From an uncultured bacterium (GTDB lineage Bacteria; Bacillota_A; Clostridia; Oscillospirales; Oscillospiraceae), in contig CAMEHJ010000029.1 in NCBI GenBank assembly GCA_945917385.1, positions 1-9,067 of the forward strand: 9,067 bases of DNA, in the 5' to 3' direction. A program made the translations under genes and the position numbers. Below are positions 4,886-9,067 of this stretch, in pieces (position 1 is the first letter of the stretch; every line of letters begins with the position of its first letter). The notes under the pieces were generated by a model. The model did no database searches, had not been told where the DNA came from, and saw nothing but the letters and a program-made list of their open reading frames with translations.

Positions 4886-7492
4886 TCAGCCTCTCGCTTT
4901 CTTCTGCAGCTCGAAGAGCAGGTTCATCGCCTCGATGGGCGTTATCGTGTTGAGGTCGAGCGACAAAAGTCTCTCGCGCACCTCGTCAGCTCCCACGTCG
5001 GCAAAGCTTATCTGGTCATGCTCCTCCGAGGGATGCTTTACGGGCGCTGTGTTAAGCCCGCCGCCCTCAAGCTCCTTGAGGCAGGTCTTTGCCCTGTTTA
5101 TAACGCTGTCGGGCAGGCCCGCAAGCTTTGCGACCTCGATGCCGTAGCTGTCGTCGGCGGCGCCCCGGACTATCTTTCTGAGAAAGACGAGATTCCCGCT
5201 CTGCTTTTTGGCGGTTATATTGTAGTTCCTGACGCCGGGCAGCTCCCCCTCAAGGGCGGAAAGCTCGTGATAGTGGGTGGCGAACATCGTCTTTGCACCG
5301 AGCTTGCGCTTGTCCGCGCAGTATTCAAGCACCGCGCGCGCGATGGCCATGCCGTCAAAGGTCGAGGTGCCGCGCCCTATCTCGTCGAGGATGAGCAGGG
5401 ACGCGCCGGTAGCGTGTCTGAGGATGTTCGCCATCTCGCTCATCTCCACCATGAAGGTGGACTGGCCGGAGGCGAGGTCGTCCGACGCGCCGATGCGCGT
5501 GAACACGCGGTCAACAATGCCTATCTGCGCGCTCTTCGCCGGCACGAACGAGCCTATCTGCGCCATCAGCACGATGAGCGCGGTCTGGCGCATATAGGTG
5601 GATTTGCCCGCCATATTCGGCCCCGTGACGATGGCGACGCGGTCGTCGGAGTCATTCAGAAAGGTGTCGTTCGGCACAAACAGCACATCCTTCAGTGTCT
5701 GCTCGACAACCGGGTGGCGGCCGGAGACAATGTGCAGAGAGCGGGAGGTGTCTATCTCCGGGCAGGTGTAGTTATTTCGCACCGCGACCTCGGCAAAAGA
5801 GCAGAGCACGTCCAGCCGCGCAACGGCGTCCGACGCCGCCTGAATTCTGTCAACGATCGCGGCGACGGCGCAGCGCAGCTCCTCAAAGAATTTATATTCA
5901 AGCTCGTTTACCCTGTCTCTCGCGGTGAGAAGCTGGGTTTCAAGGTCTTTCAGCTCCTGGGTGATGTACCTCTCGTTTGAAACGAGGGTCTGGCGGCGGA
6001 TATAATCGTCCGGCACCTTATCAAGCCCCGCGGAACGCGGAATGTCTATATAATACCCGAACACCTTGTTGTAGCCGACCTTGAGCTTTTTGATGCCGGT
6101 TCGTTCGCGCTCGCGCTGTTCAAGCTCGCTTACCATCCGCGCGCCGTTGTCGCGCAGCTCGCGCAGACGGTCAACCTCCTCGGAGTAGCCGCGGCGGAGT
6201 ATTCCGCCCTCGCGCACGGAAAAGGGCGGCTCGTCGCAGATGGCCCTGTCAAGCTCGCGCCGCATATCCTCAAGCGCGTCGAGTGCCGCAATGTCGCGAA
6301 GCTCCGCGCATTTTGCGTCCTTCAGCAGCTCCTTGAGCCGCGGCAGCACCCCCGCGCAGAGCGCAAGCGTCCTGAGGTCGCGCCCGCCCGCCGTGCCGTA
6401 GACGCACCTGCCGACAAGCCGCTGCATATCGCTTATCTCCTTGAGCGAGAGAATAAGCTCCGCGCGCTTTACGTTGTCGGCCACCAGCTCGCTCACGGCG
6501 GCATGGCGGCGCTTGATCGCCGCGGCGGAGAGCAGCGGCCTTTCCATCCACGCGCGCAGAAGCCTGCCGCCCATGGGGGTTTTGGTCTTGTCCAGCACCC
6601 AGAGAAGGCTGCCGCGCTTTTCGCCGCTGCGCAGAGATTCCGTCAGCTCAAGGCTTCTTCTGGTGGTCCAGTCAAGCTCCATATACCGCCCGCCGTAAAA
6701 CACGTCGAGCCGGTTAATGTGGCTGAGGTCGAACTTCTGCGTCTGCTCGATATACGCAAGCAGCGCGCCCGACGCGCACACGGCGGCGGGCGCGTCCCCG
6801 ATGCCGGCGTCGTCGATATCCCTGAAGCGAAAGCGCTCGCACACTCTCGCGGCGGAGGGCATGAACTCAAATTCGCTGCCCCCGTGCTCAAGCATCGCGC
6901 CGAGCTTCTTTGTCAGGAACTCCGTGACGGCACTCTCCCGCTCAGCTCCCGCAGACAGCACAGCCTCGCGCGGGGAGAAGCGGCCAAGCTCGTTTATGAT
7001 ATGCGTCACCGCGTCGTCGTCAAAGGCGGCGCAGCAAAATTCGCCCGTTGAGATGTCGCAGAACGCGGCTCCCCCGCGCCCGCCCTCAAGGTAGACCGCG
7101 CAGATATAATTGCTCTTCCCCTCTTCGAGCATGGAGCTTTCCGTCACGGTGCCGGGGGTGATGACCCTGATGACCTCGCGGGAGACAAGCCCCTTTGCAA
7201 GCGCCGGGTCCTCCGTCTGCTCGCAGATGGCGACCTTGTAGCCCTTGGCGATGAGGCGCGCGATATACGCCTCGGCGCTGTGGTACGGCACGCCGCACAT
7301 GGGGGTGCGCTCCTCCGGGTTTTCGACCGCTCTGTCCCGCGTCGTGAGGGCAATGTCCAGCTCGCGCGAGGCGGTAACGGCGTCCTCGTTGAATAGCTCG
7401 TAAAAGTCGCCGAGACGGAAGAACAGCAGGCAGTCCTGATTCTGCTCCTTTATCTCGTTATACTGCTTTTTCATGGGTGTAAGCTCAGCCAT
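4886..7492 (-). CDS. mutS: DNA mismatch repair protein MutS
   Basis: MutS recognises base mismatches and small loops and uses ATP to recruit the MutL endonuclease. At 868 residues it is full length. The mismatch-reading motif GDFYELF lies at 28-34, with F30 to stack on the mispair and E32 to contact it. Connector and lever/clamp domains follow (about 120-570). The ATPase domain has Walker A GPNMAGKS (624-631), Walker B LLILDE (699-704), signature region DDLASGQSTF (671-680) and switch H740 in FATHYHE. The C-terminal helix-turn-helix ends in TPIEAMNLLFELQKK. QISFA at 827-831 occupies the place of the sliding-clamp motif QLSLF but lacks the final aromatic residue. It lies 18 nt downstream of miaB, as in many clostridia. 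mutL, often next, is replaced by the CPBP gene. The start ATG has a modest AAAGAGAG site; an ATG six codons in (7474) is a less likely alternative. Confidence 0.97.
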   Translation of the reverse strand: MAELTPMKKQYNEIKEQNQDCLLFFRLGDFYELFNEDAVTASRELDIALTTRDRAVENPEERTPMCGVPYHSAEAYIARLIAKGYKVAICEQTEDPALAKGLVSREVIRVITPGTVTESSMLEEGKSNYICAVYLEGGRGGAAFCDISTGEFCCAAFDDDAVTHIINELGRFSPREAVLSAGAERESAVTEFLTKKLGAMLEHGGSEFEFMPSAARVCERFRFRDIDDAGIGDAPAAVCASGALLAYIEQTQKFDLSHINRLDVFYGGRYMELDWTTRRSLELTESLRSGEKRGSLLWVLDKTKTPMGGRLLRAWMERPLLSAAAIKRRHAAVSELVADNVKRAELILSLKEISDMQRLVGRCVYGTAGGRDLRTLALCAGVLPRLKELLKDAKCAELRDIAALDALEDMRRELDRAICDEPPFSVREGGILRRGYSEEVDRLRELRDNGARMVSELEQRERERTGIKKLKVGYNKVFGYYIDIPRSAGLDKVPDDYIRRQTLVSNERYITQELKDLETQLLTARDRVNELEYKFFEELRCAVAAIVDRIQAASDAVARLDVLCSFAEVAVRNNYTCPEIDTSRSLHIVSGRHPVVEQTLKDVLFVPNDTFLNDSDDRVAIVTGPNMAGKSTYMRQTALIVLMAQIGSFVPAKSAQIGIVDRVFTRIGASDDLASGQSTFMVEMSEMANILRHATGASLLILDEIGRGTSTFDGMAIARAVLEYCADKRKLGAKTMFATHYHELSALEGELPGVRNYNITAKKQSGNLVFLRKIVRGAADDSYGIEVAKLAGLPDSVINRAKTCLKELEGGGLNTAPVKHPSEEHDQISFADVGADEVRERLLSLDLNTITPIEAMNLLFELQKKARG

Positions 7493-7510
7493 GATGATAA
7501 CTCTCTTTCT

Positions 7511-8923
7511 TCAGACCAACTCTCCGTACAATGCCCACGTGTTGCTGCTTGTGATTTTCACGTCCGCGAAGCTGCCGATAAGCTCTCTGCCGCCGCGCAG
7601 GTGGACAAGTCTGCCGCCGTTTGTGCGGCTGGAGAGATTATATTCGTCGCGCCCGGTCTCCCCGTCGATGAGTACGCGCAGCGTCTTTCCCTCGTACTCG
7701 CGGTGCTTCTCGCCGGAGATGCGGTTGGAGACATCCATAAGCCGGTCGAAATGCACCTGCTTCTGCTCTCTGGTGTAGGGGTCTAACATGGAGGCGGCGG
7801 GGGTGCCGACGCGCTTTGAGTAGATGAAGGTGAACATCGCGTCGTAGCGCACCTGCTCGACAAGGGAGATGGTGTCCTCAAACTCCTCGTCCGTCTCGCC
7901 GGGGAAGCCGACGATGATATCCGTTGTCAGCACAAGGTCGGGCATATAGCTCTTTGCAAGCTCTACCTGTCTGAGATACGCCGCGCGGTCATAGTGGCGG
8001 TTCATTGCTTTCAGGATCCGGTCATTGCCTGACTGCACGGGCAGATGGAGCTGGTGGGCGCATTTGGGGCACTCCGCCATGGTTTTGAAAAGCTTTTCGG
8101 TCGCGTCCTTCGGGTGGCTCGTCATGAAGCGGATAATAAACTCGCCGGGGATGTCGTTTATCATGCGGAGAAGGTCGGCAAAGTCAACGCCGATATTGAG
8201 GTCATTGCCGTAGGAATTGACGTTCTGGCCGAGCAGAGTGATGTCCTTGTAGCCCTGCGCGACAAGCTCTCTCGCCTCGTTCACAATGTCCTCCGGCAGT
8301 CTCGACCGCTCCCGCCCTCTGACGTAGGGGACGATGCAGTAGGTGCAGAAATTGTTGCAGCCGTACATGATGGAAAGCCACGCCTTGACAGTCCCGTCGC
8401 GGCGCTGGGGTATGCCCTCGGCAATGGCGCCGTCGGATTTGTCGGTGCGGAAAACGCGCTTGTGGCCTTGCATGACCTGCCGCAGAAGCTCCGGAAATCT
8501 CCAAAGCTCGTGCGGGCCGAACACGAGGTCAACCACGGGATAGCTCTTTTTTATCTTCTCCGCCATATGCTCCTGCTGAACCATGCAGCCGCACACGGCG
8601 ATGATCTGGCCGGGACGTGCCTTCTTCGTGTGGTTCAGCGCACCGACATTGCCTAAAACGCGCATCTCCGCGTGCTCGCGCACGGCGCAGGTGTTGATGA
8701 CGATGACGTCCGCCTGATACTCGTCCTGCGTGAAGCCGTAGCCCATCTCGGCAAGGTAGCCGCGTATTTTTTCGCTGTCGGCCTCGTTCTGCTGGCAGCC
8801 GTAGGTGTCCACCATCGCGAGGGGGCGCTGTCCGTTCGCGGTGACAAGGTCAAAAATCTCCGCACAGACGGCCTCCTGCGCCTTGATTTGCTCTGTATCT
8901 ATAACAATTCTTTTGTATGCCAT
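7511..8923 (-). CDS. miaB: tRNA-2-methylthio-N6-dimethylallyladenosine synthase MiaB
   Basis: MiaB is a radical-SAM enzyme with two iron-sulfur clusters that adds a methylthio group to C2 of i6A37 in tRNAs reading UNN codons, improving codon-anticodon pairing. In this 470-residue protein the N-terminal methylthiotransferase domain carries the auxiliary-cluster cysteines C43 (YGCQQNEADSE), C79 (INTCAVREHAE) and C113 (CGCMVQQE). The radical-SAM cluster is C189, C193, C196 in CNNFCTYC, followed by VPYVRGRERSR. TTDIIVGFPGETDEEF is also typical, and residues about 400-468 form the RNA-binding TRAM domain. The REHAE and VRGRERSR context favours MiaB over MtaB or RimO. The start is ATG 8923, with GGGAG 6 nt upstream; a TTG nine codons earlier overlaps the promoter region. 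It heads the five-gene leftward operon. miaA, which makes the i6A substrate, is not in the window. Confidence 0.96.
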   Translation of the reverse strand: MAYKRIVIDTEQIKAQEAVCAEIFDLVTANGQRPLAMVDTYGCQQNEADSEKIRGYLAEMGYGFTQDEYQADVIVINTCAVREHAEMRVLGNVGALNHTKKARPGQIIAVCGCMVQQEHMAEKIKKSYPVVDLVFGPHELWRFPELLRQVMQGHKRVFRTDKSDGAIAEGIPQRRDGTVKAWLSIMYGCNNFCTYCIVPYVRGRERSRLPEDIVNEARELVAQGYKDITLLGQNVNSYGNDLNIGVDFADLLRMINDIPGEFIIRFMTSHPKDATEKLFKTMAECPKCAHQLHLPVQSGNDRILKAMNRHYDRAAYLRQVELAKSYMPDLVLTTDIIVGFPGETDEEFEDTISLVEQVRYDAMFTFIYSKRVGTPAASMLDPYTREQKQVHFDRLMDVSNRISGEKHREYEGKTLRVLIDGETGRDEYNLSSRTNGGRLVHLRGGRELIGSFADVKITSSNTWALYGELV

Positions 8924-8929
8924 GTTTTT

Positions 8930-8934
8930 CTCCC
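8930..8934 (-). promoter_or_regulatory. Ribosome binding site deciding the miaB start
   Basis: GGGAG on the minus strand, 6 nt before ATG 8923. The alternative TTG at 8950 would begin upstream of this site, at about the predicted transcript start. Confidence 0.75.
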
Positions 8935-8953
8935 AAGCAAAGTAATTCAAATT

Positions 8954-8983
8954 ATCTTACCACAAAAGCTATGGTATTTTCAA
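8954..8983 (-). promoter_or_regulatory. Sigma-A promoter of the miaB-mutS-CPBP-trmO-ltaE operon
   Basis: On the minus strand TTGAAA (8978-8983, 5 of 6 matches) and TAAGAT (8954-8959, 4 of 6) are separated by 18 bp. The transcript should start near 8947, leaving a leader of about 24 nt before miaB. No other promoter or terminator is evident before 2430, so this one likely drives about 6.5 kb. Confidence 0.7.
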
Positions 8984-8994
8984 CACAATTCGTG

Positions 8995-9000
8995 TATAAT
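8995..9000 (+). promoter_or_regulatory. Perfect TATAAT -10 element facing right
   Basis: TATAAT on the plus strand lies just before the folded element at 9010-9059. The hexamer at the right distance for a -35 (8972-8977, TGGTAT) is poor and there is no TGn extension, so promoter activity is uncertain. It overlaps no gene and faces away from miaB. Confidence 0.35.
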
Positions 9001-9009
9001 AAGATGGTT

Positions 9010-9059
9010 AGCCCAACGGGAGTTGAACACTCACCGCATTTGAGCGGCACTGTCGGGCT
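9010..9059. other. Unidentified structured element, possible three-way-junction RNA
   Basis: Three helices nest here. The outer stem pairs 9010-9017 with 9052-9059 (8 positions; one is A/C in plus RNA but U-G in minus RNA). Inside are GAGT/ACTC (9020-9023 with 9029-9032, 5 nt loop) and CCGC/GCGG (9034-9037 with 9044-9047, 6 nt loop). The plus strand is followed by GATTTTGA. No protein-coding frame is supported. I do not recognise a known RNA family; options are a leader of a gene to the right, the terminator region of a gene arriving from the right, or chance. Confidence 0.35.
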
Positions 9060-9067
9060 GATTTTGA

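Noticed and set aside
4796..5980. 394-codon open frame on the plus strand
   Set aside because: It is antisense to mutS and the CPBP gene, rich in R, H, A and V as expected of a GC-rich shadow frame, has no recognisable domain, and opens inside another gene.
8045..8656. 203-codon open frame on the plus strand
   Set aside because: It is antisense to the radical-SAM domain of miaB, with no family match and composition typical of a reverse-strand shadow.
8924..8950. TTG start for miaB at 8950
   Set aside because: It falls at the predicted transcript start, leaving no room for a ribosome binding site; ATG 8923 has GGGAG at 6 nt.
9010..9059. tRNA gene on the minus strand, suggested by GTTCAACTCC and a trailing ACCA
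   Set aside because: The span is only about 50 nt, the T-loop register does not give a 5 bp stem, and no anticodon arm of proper form exists.
1..9067. CRISPR array, insertion sequence or prophage genes
   Set aside because: No regularly spaced direct repeats, transposase, integrase or phage structural genes were seen. The left-edge palindromes are the only repeat-like material.

Overview
The window looks like a piece of chromosome from a moderately GC-rich member of the Clostridia (Bacillota), possibly a gut Oscillospirales-type bacterium. The clues are strong AGGAGG-type ribosome binding sites, sigma-A promoters with 17-18 bp spacers, a DegV-family lipid-binding protein, and the miaB-mutS gene order common in clostridia. 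This placement is inference; no marker gene here fixes the taxon.

Most of the window reads leftward (minus strand). From the right: a sigma-A promoter (about 8954-8983) drives a tight five-gene unit, miaB (tRNA ms2i6A37 methylthiotransferase), mutS (mismatch repair), a CPBP-family membrane protease, trmO (tRNA t6A37 methyltransferase) and an LtaE-like PLP enzyme. Gaps are 1 to 18 nt and the unit ends at a strong bidirectional terminator (2389-2430). The other side of that terminator serves a single rightward gene, a YgjV-family membrane protein with its own near-consensus promoter (1825-1853).

A second leftward unit, marR-degV, starts at about 1731. Its promoter holds two copies of the same inverted repeat, TGTTG-N6-CAACA, one over the -35 element and one over the transcription start: a textbook layout for autorepression by the MarR protein. 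DegV proteins bind fatty acids, so a lipid-sensing circuit is plausible but unproven.

Downstream of degV is an 85-codon reading frame joining the first third of a response-regulator receiver domain to the N-box of a histidine kinase. It is best read as the scar of a deletion through a two-component operon, and it still has a good start site. It runs into a palindrome-rich stretch (1-110) with two hairpins of matching geometry (13 bp arms, 5 nt loops) and a 14 bp perfect palindrome.

The far right end (9010-9059) is non-coding but can fold into a compact three-way junction. A perfect TATAAT lies just before it on the plus strand. It is unidentified and worth checking. The core metabolic and repair genes are ordinary; the unusual material is the two-component scar, the hairpin cluster, the paired MarR operators and the right-end structured element.
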